DNA of 64,000 nucleotides, taken from the NCBI GenBank assembly GCA_029448655.1, contig JACCLO010000001.1, positions 2,728,001 to 2,792,000 of the forward strand, written 5' to 3'. Positions 53,910 to 64,000 of this stretch are shown here, piece by piece. Below the pieces are notes generated by a model, which was given only the letters and a program-made list of their open reading frames with translations, was not told the DNA's origin and did not search any database. The translations under genes were made by a program, and so were the position numbers. Each line of letters starts with the position of its first letter. Position 1 is the stretch's first letter. This stretch comes from Wolfiporia cocos. Lineage: Eukaryota; Basidiomycota; Agaricomycetes; Polyporales; Phaeolaceae.

Positions 53910-55431
53910 TTGGGGATGTGATGGTCCAGCCAGAGGCAGTTCTGAGGAGCAAGTGCACCTGGATGCAGGCCAAAGTTGGGCTGTGGAAAGGGCTGCCTCA
54001 TCTGTAATCGTTGACGCCGGACAGATGGCGGTGTCATTTGCAGATGTGCTTCCCGATCCCTGTCCCTGTCAGCCTGTCGGTTATGCTCTGGTGTAGAGGG
54101 AGGATCCCTACAACAGATTGTAACCATCAGCATTTGACATCCCTGACACAGCAGAATCCATACATTATGAATGTGTTTTGTGTGTGATGATCTGAGAATT
54201 GTTGCCTCAAAGATTTGGGAGATCTATGTGCATCAACCCATCAGTGCCAAAGAGCCCACTGCCAGCATGTTATAACAACCCACAATATGTTGTGTTGCCC
54301 AAGCAAGTGTGGGGGAGGCCGCTTATCAGCTCACAAATAAGCAGTCACCGTTTAGGGACTTTCAACGGCTTAGCAGGGATGGTAACACGTTTGTTATAGC
54401 GCCAATGTAGTGTGTTTATGTGTTGTGTGCCACTCCCCCACAGGGTAGGCAGGAGGCATTGTTTGTCCCTGTGTTGACAGGGAGGGCCTAACACCTCCAT
54501 CCACCCATGTCCACCTACTCAACTTCCGGTGGGGCCCCCCTCTACATTTGTGGCGCCTCAAAATCTGTCTTCTGTTTTTTGCAATTTTGTTACACATACA
54601 TAAAGTACATGTCATATACATTAGAACGGTACCAAAATGCCGCAGGGATGATGTGCGCAATGCGAGTTTTGTCGAAGGGACTTGAACGCCACGCGCGCGT
54701 TGTAGGCGCCGTGCGTGGGAAATGTCACGGGGACGGTGGCGCGCGCCCTACGGGCCAATGAACGCACGGTTGCCACGCGAGAACCACATGGTTTTGTTCC
54801 ATGGCCCTTTAGTATTAGGATATATACTGGCCCCAGTGGTCTCAGAAAGAGGGAATCAGAGAGCCAAGTTACCCAGCTGAAGTTCAGACGACTGAAGTGT
54901 CTCCCTGGAACGCCTACCGGACAGGCAGTGCACGAGGCACAAGTTCTACAAGACTAAGAGTCAACTCCCCCCTGAAGTAATCTGGTCACTCCTCCCAAAT
55001 ATTCTGCTGCACTCTATAGCCATCCTCCTTGTCTCCCCACTTGTGGAACTACCCAAATCGATCCCACGAACAACTCGAATAGCCCGGTGCAATTTTAACA
55101 CCCGGTGAAACCGAGCAATTTAATTTTGACCGACATCGGCTTGAGAACCTGTGGTGGGTGTGGGGTGGTCGATCGACCAGAAATCTTTGGCGCTAAGTGG
55201 ATTGCGAAAACTAGCGCTGTGGGCAAATGAGCACCACGGCATTTGCCAGGCAAATGGCGAGTGAGAACCTGGATTTGGGGTGGCACATGACTGGCAAATG
55301 AGGCAAATGATGGCAAATGCATATTTTCTGGTAATAACAACTATCTAGACACCCCCCCAGTGACTGCAATAACGCATTTGGTGCCCACAACAGGCATACA
55401 ATCGATCAAATTCTGCATCCAGCTCCTCAAG
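53910..55431. other. Helitron 5' region and flank
   Basis: The minus-strand frame 53906-54133 (rich in Arg, Asp, Pro and Gln) could be an upstream exon or leader of the Helitron gene. The Helitron 5' TC end was not located. TGGCAAATGG-type repeats at about 55200-55330 recur at 58855-58935. No other gene was recognised. Confidence 0.4.
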
Positions 55432-56475
55432 CCCAGTGAAAATCCGAGGTATTTAGAAGTACCCAAATAAGTCCTACTGTATCTAAGTGTATCCTGAAAA
55501 GTTCGACGTATCATAATATATTCAGTGTAATCCAAATGTATCCAGCAGATCATATGACCTATTGTTTAGATTGACATATGCCAATGAATGACAGATCTTA
55601 CCATATGGCCTCTGTGAACTGCGTATTGTGTTGACACGAACATTTGATTTTGCACATGTGAAATAGTTTCAATTAGAGCTGTATGTAGAATGCTTCAGAT
55701 CCATGCGCTTACATTATTACACTTTCTTAAAGCATCGAGCCTCCATATCTATAGATCTGATAATAAAGTTTTTTTTGTGGCTTTGATTACATAATAATTC
55801 CCAAAGCCAAAGAGAAGGTATGTGTCTACACAGCTCCCCTTGTAGCCACATCCCTTTATGGCAACACTCTTACCCAACATCACTACATCATTTGCCATTG
55901 ACAGCTTTATTTTAGGTTCCTTCACTTATTCTGTCGCCTCTTGAACTTTGTTTTCCTTGCTTAGGCTCACAACACGCTGCAGTCAATCTTATCTCTGCAC
56001 ATTTTTCTTGGCTTTGAGTTGGCGAGGCGACATCCCCTCAAGTTTCAAAACTTCAAGAAGGATAGTGAACGTAGGTGGGTTACAAACTGGTGACGAGCTG
56101 CTCTGCTTGTGCCCCGCTCTCATATACATTACTGGCAGAACTAATTACCCCACTAGCTTGCCCGCTTGGACCTCCACACACACCGCCAATCGCCATCGCC
56201 GTCCAAACGGACACACAGTAGATAAGTTACAAAGGGTATGGAGGGAGGGCTGAAAACAGACTGGCGGCGTCGCTAAGGTCAGCGGTGGGGGGCTGGTGAG
56301 CAACACGCAGAAGGAAAAGAGAAGCGCAAGCGCAGGTGCACAAGTGTGCGAAAATTTTGCTTGCTCGCCCATGCATTGGAACCGGCCTCTCCCTGCATGA
56401 GAGATCTGCCGGCCCTGCCCCTAATTGGCAAACCTCACATTGCAGCAGTCGCTGCTTTCCTTGCACATGGAGACT

Positions 56476-57188
56476 GTAGAGTTTCAGTCAACTATCTTAA
56501 TCTGCCAACTGCCCTTCGCTTAAGAAATCGCAGTTGTGAGCTAGGTTTGCACGCAGATTAATTTGCTAGCTGCGGCAGATTAATCTACTATGACAGTAAA
56601 ATGATACATCCAGGATTCAAACCAAGGACCTTTGCACATATGAGAGTAAGAGCTTCGCAACATAATTAGCCAACTGAGCCATAGTGACAACAGTTACCAT
56701 TGACCAATCAAAATATATATAACACAAAATTTACACACAATTTCCGCAAATTATCAAGGCAACTAACTGCTACAACAAGCATAAAACAATGGTAGTGGTA
56801 GCTTGTTTTACCATGCCTGACCTGGAGCAATTCACAACGGGAAAGTTGAATACACTGGAATCACAAGTCTTTAGAGGCAGATCCATTTGTATTTGTGTTA
56901 TGGAAGATGTTAAACTGTGAAAATGAAGTGTACAAAATACTCTATATATTTCTTAAAAGTGTGAAGATTCTAGCTGCACTGTAGCTCAGTTGGCTAATGT
57001 ATGCTGCGATGCTGTTATTCTCATCTGTGCTAAGGTCCTTGGTTCGAATCCTGGATGTACCAATTTATTGTCACAGTAGATTAATCTGCCGCAGCTAGCA
57101 GATTAATCTGCGTGCACATTTAGCTCGCAACTGCGATTTCTTAAGCGAAGGGCAGTTGGCAGATTAAGATAATTGACTGAAGTCCCTT
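56476..57188 (+). mobile_element. tRNA-like TIR element T3
   Basis: 713 bp from GTAGAGTTTCAG to CTGAAGTCCCTT with the 7-bp duplication GGAGACT (56469-56475 and 57189-57195). tRNA-like sequences lie at about 56602-56690 (minus, B-box GGTTTGAATCC) and 56975-57063 (plus, A-box TAGCTCAGTTGG, B-box GGTTCGAATCC). It is more diverged than T1, T2 and T4. Confidence 0.87.
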
Positions 57189-57227
57189 GGAGACTGGGAG
57201 TGGAGACTGGGAGCAGAGACTGGGAGG
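57189..57227. repeat. Short tandem repeat next to T3
   Basis: Three units of GGAGACTGGGAG or a close variant follow the T3 duplication. The target copy GGAGACT was thus part of, or seeded, a small array. Confidence 0.7.
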
Positions 57228-57321
57228 GTATATTAGAATATTTCTGGGTGCATTTGGATACTCTGTGTCAATAATCTTGAGTAGATTAGGATACATCTGA
57301 ATACAATGAGCTGTTCCACAG

Positions 57322-58018
57322 GAGGGACTTCAGTCAATTATCTTAATCTGCCAACTGCCCTTCGCTTAAGAAATCGCAGTTGCGAGCTAGGTTTGCATGC
57401 AGATTAATCTACTGTGACAATAAAATGGTACATCCCGGGATCGAACCAAGGACCTTAGCACAGATGAGAATAACAGCATCGCAGCATACATTAGCCAACT
57501 GAGCTACAGTGGAACTGGTGTCTGCCCCATTTTAAGCAATATATAGAGTATTTTGTAAACTTCATTTTCGCAGTTTAACATCTTCCATAACACAAATACA
57601 AATGAATCTGCCTCTAAAGACCTGTGATTCCAGTGTATTCAGCTTTACCATGGTGAGTTGCTCCAGGTCAAGCATGGTAAAACAAGCTACCACTATCATT
57701 GATTTCTGTGTATGCTTGTTGGAGCAGTTAGTTGCCTTGATAATTTGCGAAAATTGTGTGTAAAATCTGTGTTATATATATTTTGATTGGTCAATGGTAA
57801 CTGTTGTCACTATGGTGCAGTTGGCTAATTATGCTATGATGCTATTATTCTCATCTGCGCTAAGGTCCTTGGTTTGACCCCGGGATGTACCATTTTATTG
57901 TCACAGTAGATTAATCTGCCGCAGTTAGCAGATTAATCTGCGTGCAAACCTAGCTCGCAACTGCGATTTCTTAAGCGAAGGGCAGTTGGCAGATTAAGAT
58001 AATTGACTGAAACTCTAC
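57322..58018 (-). mobile_element. tRNA-like TIR element T4
   Basis: 697 bp in reverse orientation, from GAGGGACTTCAGTC to GAAACTCTAC, with the 7-bp duplication TCCACAG (57315-57321 and 58019-58025). tRNA-like sequences lie at about 57426-57512 (minus) and 57804-57892 (plus, B-box altered to GGTTTGACCCC). A short piece of the left arm is missing compared with T1 (near 57405). Confidence 0.87.
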
Positions 58019-58241
58019 TCCACAGATACATTGTGGGACCTTCCTATGCAACCCTGAGATACATTCAAATACATTGGACATATTGAAATCTATTCTGGAT
58101 TCATGTGGATACACTTGGAATACATAAGAAACATTATATGGGCGCCTACGATGTATCCTAATGTAGCTTAGGGTTCAAATTTACTCACCATATGTATCCG
58201 GTACATTTGGCTACATTTAAATACACTGGATTCTCGCTGGG

Positions 58242-59500
58242 CCTCAGGTGTTACACTCTTGCGGCCTTCGAGATCATCGTTTGATGTGGATTTGAGTGGA
58301 GTATTTAATGAGCATTGTGTCAGAGCAATCCAAACATTGATTCGACGAGCGCGTTTGTTCACAGGCACAACAATGCCCATAGAGCAATCGTGTGAGGTGC
58401 AGTACAAAATCGAGCTATTATATACTGTTTTCCCCTCTAACCATATCCGGTTACGTGATACCCGACTCCTGACGTGCGTGCGCGACGACCAGCCACACGC
58501 GAGCTCGCCCACGGCAACTCCATGTTGCAACACATTGGCACATATCTCTTGCTTCGACAAATGGATGATGCAGCGTCTGTCTCGATGTTCAATGGGTGCA
58601 GTGCCAGCTGGACAGTAGTTACATCGCATTTGATAATATCTTGTCTTAGGGTGTCTCTCGCTGACTTTTGTAAAATGGAGATCAACAAAGGCATTGAGTT
58701 GTCACCCTCCGTGAGCCATGAGAAAATGAGTGATTGTTGGAGAGGGATTATCAAATTTGTAAATAGCATTCACCGAATTCAGAGGCACTAAGTACAAAGA
58801 TAATAACTTATCTAATTGCAGTAGAAGATGTGATCTTATAGTAAGTCATTTGCCAGGACTCGCCACCCTTTCCTCAAATGCTGTGACGTGCCACCCATTT
58901 GCAACTGGTGGCAAATGGCAAGTGCCAAGGTGGCGAGCGCTTGCCAACAACACTAGCGAAAACTGTCTAATGTAAAGTCCCTGCGGTCGCTTCAAATTCG
59001 GCTATGCCGGTCAGGTCGTGGCATGTAATGTTGAGGCTGCCAAGCTTGCCGATGCAACTGACGCCCGAACTCCCTTCGGCTTCCATATTGCTTCTGCGAT
59101 AGATGATACTCCTCAGGTGCTTGCTCTAATGTCTGCCAATGAACGAAGCCCAGCGCAAGCCGGTCGCTGTGGCAGGTCTGTGGGCGTGATGTAACAGACA
59201 CAAAACGAGACTGCTCTGCCACGGCTTCATCACAAGCAAGGCCATGAAAGCTAAGAGAGCCGCCAATGCTGTGGCGGTGGAACTTTGCTCCTGGAGCGCA
59301 TCAAATATCAACGTTTCAACACGAGGACGAGCGTCAATCTGTCATCGGGCAGGATCAATTAATGTAACTCTGATGGCTCCGGTCGTGGGACCAGTTTCTA
59401 GTCCACTAGCTCTGCTCTTTGACAGACCCTGTGCACCTGATGGTTGACACTCTTGCCCAAACTCACGATCTTCCTCCCTCCTCCCCACGTCCTGTATTCA
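58242..59500. other. Upstream region of gene B
   Basis: No gene was recognised at 58242-59030. Overlapping short frames on both strands at 58259-58790 lack domains. From about 59040 the sequence is the counterpart of 36410-37348, so the duplicated unit begins near here. Confidence 0.45.
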
Positions 59501-62500
59501 ATGTTGCGAAGGTTGATTCTTCATTTCTGCCTGTTCGTCCTGGTATCTCCCATCCTGTCCCAAAATGTGACCCCACAGACATTCTGGCCTGCTGCTCTTC
59601 CACTAGCTGTCCGTACACCATATTTCAACGCCTGGCAGCCCGCAGTCCAAGGGAACACGACGTTGAACACTTGGCCGTACTTCTGGAATTATGACAATGT
59701 CCGTTCACATACCTCACGTGTCTGACCGGTACTTATGGATCGCAGGGACCCCTCGGGTGGGACGGTCACATCAGAGTCGACAGCACGACATACAGGTGGC
59801 TTGGGGCGGATCCCGGAGTCTCGACGGCGATTCTCACAAATGTGCAAGTGACACCAACTCGCACAATCTACTACGTTACTGCTGGTTCAATGGATTTGAA
59901 TATCACATTCCTTTCTCCGATCGAAGTAGGCCATACGCTCAAACCGATCTGAATGATTTTAACACTCTAGGATACCACAGCCGTCAGACTGGGTCCGACA
60001 GTCCATACCATTCTCTTACATATCACTTGAAGCGAGCTCAAATGATGGAGAACCTCACCAAGTGGAAGTATATTCGGACATTAGCGCAGGTGAGGACACT
60101 TGCTAGTAGCGGTAGGATAAAAGCCCGGGTTTCTCATAATGATCTCGGAAAGAGTGGCTATCTGGGAATCGATCTGCCCTAGTGAAGTGGAGCACGACTA
60201 ACAATCCACAAAGTGTATACCACGAGGCTTGGCTACAAAGTCCCACTCCCTTCGGTGAGTTTCAGACTAGTGGCCAGGCAGAGGATGGCAATGTGTATTA
60301 TGCCATGTCTCAGGTAGCTCATGTTGGCTTTTTCAATACGAATATGATGCTAACACTCGCACTGAAGGTATCTGGCATCGCATATCAGACAGGCCGGGAT
60401 CAGGATGTTCGCGGAACCTTTGAATCAAGTGGGTCGCTGAATGACACACGAGATACGAATTTCCGAGCTATTAACGAGTATGAGGTGCCACTGTGCTTCG
60501 TGTGACAACGCTAATCGTATCATCCAGCGACTTCCCTGTGTTTGCCATTGCAGTGAACCTTAATACCATATCAAGCACTGTGAATCCTGTGGTCTGGGCG
60601 TTAGGATATGTCCGTAATCCCGTCATAGAGTATACCACGCCGACGGGCGAGTCGCAACTCCGTTATCCTTACTGGGCGACGCAGTATTCTAGCGTATCAG
60701 ATGTGGTCAGCAGCCATCGCTTATGCAGTGGGCCGTCTATTAACCCTGACTCACAGATAAATGACGCCTTGAGCGACTTCACCGCTGCACTCAGTCGAGC
60801 TACCGAATTGGATAACCGGGTGATGGCCGCAACATCGAACATTTCCACTGATTATACGAATATTGTGTCTCTTGGTGCTCGGCAAGCGTTTGCAGGTATC
60901 GACATCACCGTGTCAAATAACACAGACGGATCCTGGAATATGTCGGATGTCAAAATATTCATGAAGAATGTTGGTACAGACAGGTAAGCACTTTGCCGCG
61001 GGAGCGAGATATCTGTTATGACGCCATTGTAATGGACAGGCGAGTGAACCCAGTTGAAGTGATGTACGCCGCATATCCGATCTTCTTATATTTCAACTCC
61101 TCCTTCTGCAATCCGCTCTTGTCACCCCTCCTGGAATATGAAGCTTCGAATTCTAACACCTTATCGTATGCAGCACCCGATCTTGGTAAGCAACACAAAT
61201 GGCACAATTGAACGTCTGCATGACACTTCAATCAAGGGAATAATTATCCGATTGCATCCGGAGACAACTTGATACAGCAACCTGGCAGTGACCCGCAGGG
61301 TGTCGAACGTGAGCAGTACAGCTAGCTCGCGACGTGCCTAACACGCAGTTTCATCTCCCGCCAGAATCCGCGAATATGTTGATCATGGCGCTAGCTGCTG
61401 CAAGAACCTCCGGGGACGGCTCACTGCTTGCTCAATACGTCAGTGTTGATTTGACAATTTACCAATAAATCGCTCACCTCGTGATACATAGTATCTTCTG
61501 TTGTCAAATTGGGCGAATTATCTAGTGCAGAAGTCAGAGACACCATCAAACCAGTACGTCTGTGATGCGGTTTAGCTTATGACGATGCCAACAATATGGA
61601 AACAGGGAATCCGCTGATGGGCAATCCACCGCAAATATGACAAACCTCGCTATCAAAGGTATCATCGGGATTCAGGCGATGTCGGAGATCAGTAAAGCCG
61701 TTCAAGAGGACACCGACTCGCAGAAGTTTGCAGTATGCACCTTATATAATATCAGGATCACGGAATAAGCTCACAATCCACAGAGCACTGCGTCGGCGTA
61801 TATGAACACCTGGAAGTCTCTCGCCCTATCATCCAATCAGCAGAATATACTATTTGCCTACGGTGATTCGGATAGCTGGGGTCTGATGTACAACTTGTAT
61901 GCGGATCTTCTGTTGCAGACACACCTCGTCGATGAGACTGTGAGATATACGCACAAATCCATGCTGACAAATAATCATGATAGTGCGATTGCAGATATAC
62001 CAAGATCAAACGGTGTTCTATGGATCACTAATCGATGGTGGTTCAAGTAAGCAACTCGTAGATGTCCTAACAGCATATAACTGATCTCGGTGATAGATGG
62101 TACATATGGACTACCTATTGATAGTTTGGAAACTTCAGTTGGGAACTCAAGTATCTACCATCGACAAAGACCTTGCTATGACGACATCTGACATTTCTAC
62201 AGCATGGTTGATGTTCACTGCTGCGACTGCTACCGATAATACTACGCGCAATCAGCTCATCTCGTACGTCTGGGATCGTGCTTCCGACAACTCCACTTTC
62301 GATCCATTCCCCACCGAATACAACGTGAACTCCGGGACAATCACCCAAAGCTATGCGAAGTAAGCCCTCGCATTGATAAGGAGATCTCGTCAAGCTGACG
62401 ACTTGTGGTATGATAGTCCGGCACAAGGTGCCTTGTTCGCACCCTTAGCACTTACGTATGATTATATAATCGCCGCTTGCAAATCTGAGATTGATGTTAT

Positions 62501-63073
62501 TTCAGGATTGCCAATACGACTATCAAGATCCCTCCTCCGGCACCATCCGCTGCAACTACGAAGGCATCCCACATGGGGGCAATCGTGGGGGGAGTGGTAG
62601 GAGGGGTCGGTGGTCTTGCATGCATCCTTCTTTTGGGATTTTGCTTTTGGCGTAGATCGCATCGTCAGGGAGGAACGGAGAAGGACGGAAACCCAGAGAC
62701 CTATGAGGCTGATCCATTCACGTATCAGCCCGCTGTGGTCATCCCTGCTGCTAACATCACGTCCTCAAACACCTCCCTCGAACAGCAGCCGTCGGTGGCT
62801 ATGTCGACGAAGATACGCGAATATCTCGCATCGCAGAGACAGGCGCGCACGGCGCCTGCGCCCGTGCCGGCGTCGAATGCGTCGGAATCCACATCTGCGT
62901 CCGCCTCGGCAGCCCGCCAGGAGCCGCCTACATTTCCCGGCACAGCTGATGTGGCCATACCTTCTCCAGAAATCCTTAATTTGCAGACGGAGGTGGAAAA
63001 CCTGCGCAGAGCGATGGAGCAACTACGGGAAGAGAGAGTATTGGATGCTCCTCCGGAATACGTTGCAGAATGA
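59501..63073 (+). CDS. Glutaminase A-like protein with C-terminal membrane anchor, gene B
   Basis: The paralogue of gene A, 22.15 kb downstream in the same orientation, with equivalent exon borders. All 17 exons were checked and stay open. The signal peptide starts MLRRLILHFCLFVLVSPILS. TFWPAALPLAVRTPYFNAWQ, PLGWDGHIRVD, PTRTIYYVTAGSMDLNITFL and SPAQGALFAPLAL are conserved. The protein ends with the membrane helix GAIVGGVVGGVGGLACILLL and a tail ending DAPPEYVAE. It differs from gene A mostly outside these blocks, for example in RDQDVRGTFESSGSLNDTRD. The Thr run before the anchor is much shorter than in A (ATTK against TTTTTTTTK). A role in extracellular glutamine use is inferred from the family. 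Confidence 0.88.
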
Positions 63074-64000
63074 TCGGATGCACACTGTTGCGCAGTGCAT
63101 TGCCATAATGTCCTGTTGATTAATCTTATGTCCTTCCACATATTCTCAGACAGATATCTTAATACTCGCATCTGTCAAACCTTTGCATGTATACGTTGTT
63201 GGAAGTGCGCGGCTCATAGATACGATCTCATCACCACGATGTCGGAGCAGTTAGGTAGAGGTGAACGTTCCAGTGAATGCCTGTGCAGGTGACATACCCA
63301 AGATGTCTGCCAAACGTGTCCTCACTGCCCTCAAGTAGAATCAGAGCGCGCTTTGGAAGCAGACTCGAATCACTTCTGTAGATCGCCGCGCCTTTGATTC
63401 CGCCAGCGAGATGCTTCACTACATTCCCTCCGAGGAAGGCCAGCTGTGGAAGAAGATCACGTGCAAGCAAGCTCCTATCGGCCTCCAACGGCGCAGCAGA
63501 CCGTAGCGGGGCGGCAAAATCCGAGCGGCAAGCGTCTATCATGCGCCACAGCCCCTGCCGGACAGGTCTCTCCCCGGCATGAGCTAGACGCGCATAGCGT
63601 GACGGTATCAGTGTAAAGGCTCGCCAGGAAAAAAGTTTCGTGCCTCATTATAGTGGAGCACGCTATGAATAATCCACACTTCATGGCAAGTCATGTCGTG
63701 TCTTGTTTAACAGCACGTCACATTTGATGGCAAAGACCCAGAAGCCCATGCATGTCATTCTGTTGACGAGGCTGGCTCAGATACTGAAAGCATGATGTCA
63801 TTCAATGATATCAGCAATGAATCCGAGTGAGATAGAGAGAGATTGACCTTTGAGATAGAGACAATTATTGCATTAACAATATCTTGGACATGTATAGTAT
63901 GTATGACTACTTCTTGGTAGTGTATACCACCTAGCATGGGCCACTGCTAATATCTAGTAATAACGTATAAGGCCCTCATGCACTGATACCAGCGTCAATA
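63074..64000. other. Downstream end of the duplication, decayed fragment
   Basis: 63240-63480 matches the unknown fragment after gene A (AAACGTGTCCTCACTGCC; CATTCCCTCCGAGGAAGG), with frame-breaking differences. After about 63540 no similarity or gene was recognised. Confidence 0.4.

Larger units (their letters stand above)
55432..58241. mobile_element. Possible composite TIR element enclosing T3 and T4
   Basis: Imperfect inverted ends CCCAGTGAAAATCC and GGATTCTCGCTGGG lie at 55432 and 58228-58241. They continue as TATTTA-containing subterminal sequence and are flanked by near-matching CCTCAAG and CCTCAGG. Motifs such as GTATCC and GAATACA recur just inside both ends and around 57230-57310. 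There is no transposase. The duplication is imperfect, so the assignment is tentative. Confidence 0.4.

Noticed and set aside
1..64000. CRISPR arrays, bacterial operons or phage genes
   Set aside because: No regularly spaced short repeats with unique spacers and no prokaryotic gene organisation; introns and element types are fungal.

Overview
The window looks like a repeat-rich, accessory stretch of a filamentous basidiomycete nuclear genome, most likely an Agaricomycete. The only clearly intact host genes have many short GT-AG introns (about 46-58 nt), encode a secreted fungal glutaminase A-type protein, and sit among Ty3/gypsy chromoviruses, a Helitron and small TIR elements. No bacterial-style gene organisation, rRNA, true tRNA or CRISPR was seen. 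The species cannot be named from this sequence alone.

Layout. 1-5.7 kb: nested non-autonomous TIR elements, tandem repeats and two solo LTRs with perfect target-site duplications. 5.7-25.6 kb: exons of a minus-strand host gene (or two adjacent genes) split by two complete chromovirus insertions. E1 (5956-14419, plus strand, family A) is almost pristine. E2 (15207-24993, minus strand, family B) is decayed and carries a younger nested non-autonomous LTR element, E3 (16479-18361). 25.6-35.1 kb: an LTR fragment, a second family A element E4 (26121-34581, minus strand) and a family B LTR fragment, joined by recombination. 35.1-36.2 kb: remnant of another LTR element. 36.2-41.7 kb and 58.9-63.5 kb: two copies of a segmental duplication, each with one intact 17-exon glutaminase-like gene. 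41.7-48 kb: nested TIR elements and tandem duplications. 48.9-54.1 kb: a Helitron with an uninterrupted 1473-residue Rep-helicase. 55.4-58.2 kb: a composite TIR region with two further tRNA-like TIR elements.

The parts of most interest are these. (1) Both chromovirus families carry a complete dUTPase domain between protease and reverse transcriptase. Both also have a third open frame (ORF3) overlapping the 3' end of pol, with tandem zinc knuckles; its start, coiled region, knuckles and C-terminus are conserved between the families. (2) Families A and B and the unrelated E3 show a sequence just after the 5' LTR complementary to their own predicted RNA 5' end, as in Tf1-type self-primed reverse transcription. 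(3) A family of about 0.7 kb elements (four complete copies, all with 7-bp target duplications) carries a tRNA-like, Pol III box-bearing sequence in each inverted repeat. A fifth, partial copy shares the end but carries a different tRNA-like sequence.

The retroelements follow the usual order LTR, gag, pol (protease, dUTPase, RT, RNase H, integrase, chromodomain), ORF3, LTR. E1 could be functional except for possible early stops in the pol tail and at the ORF3 C-terminus. E2 and E4 are inactivated largely by CGA-to-TGA changes.
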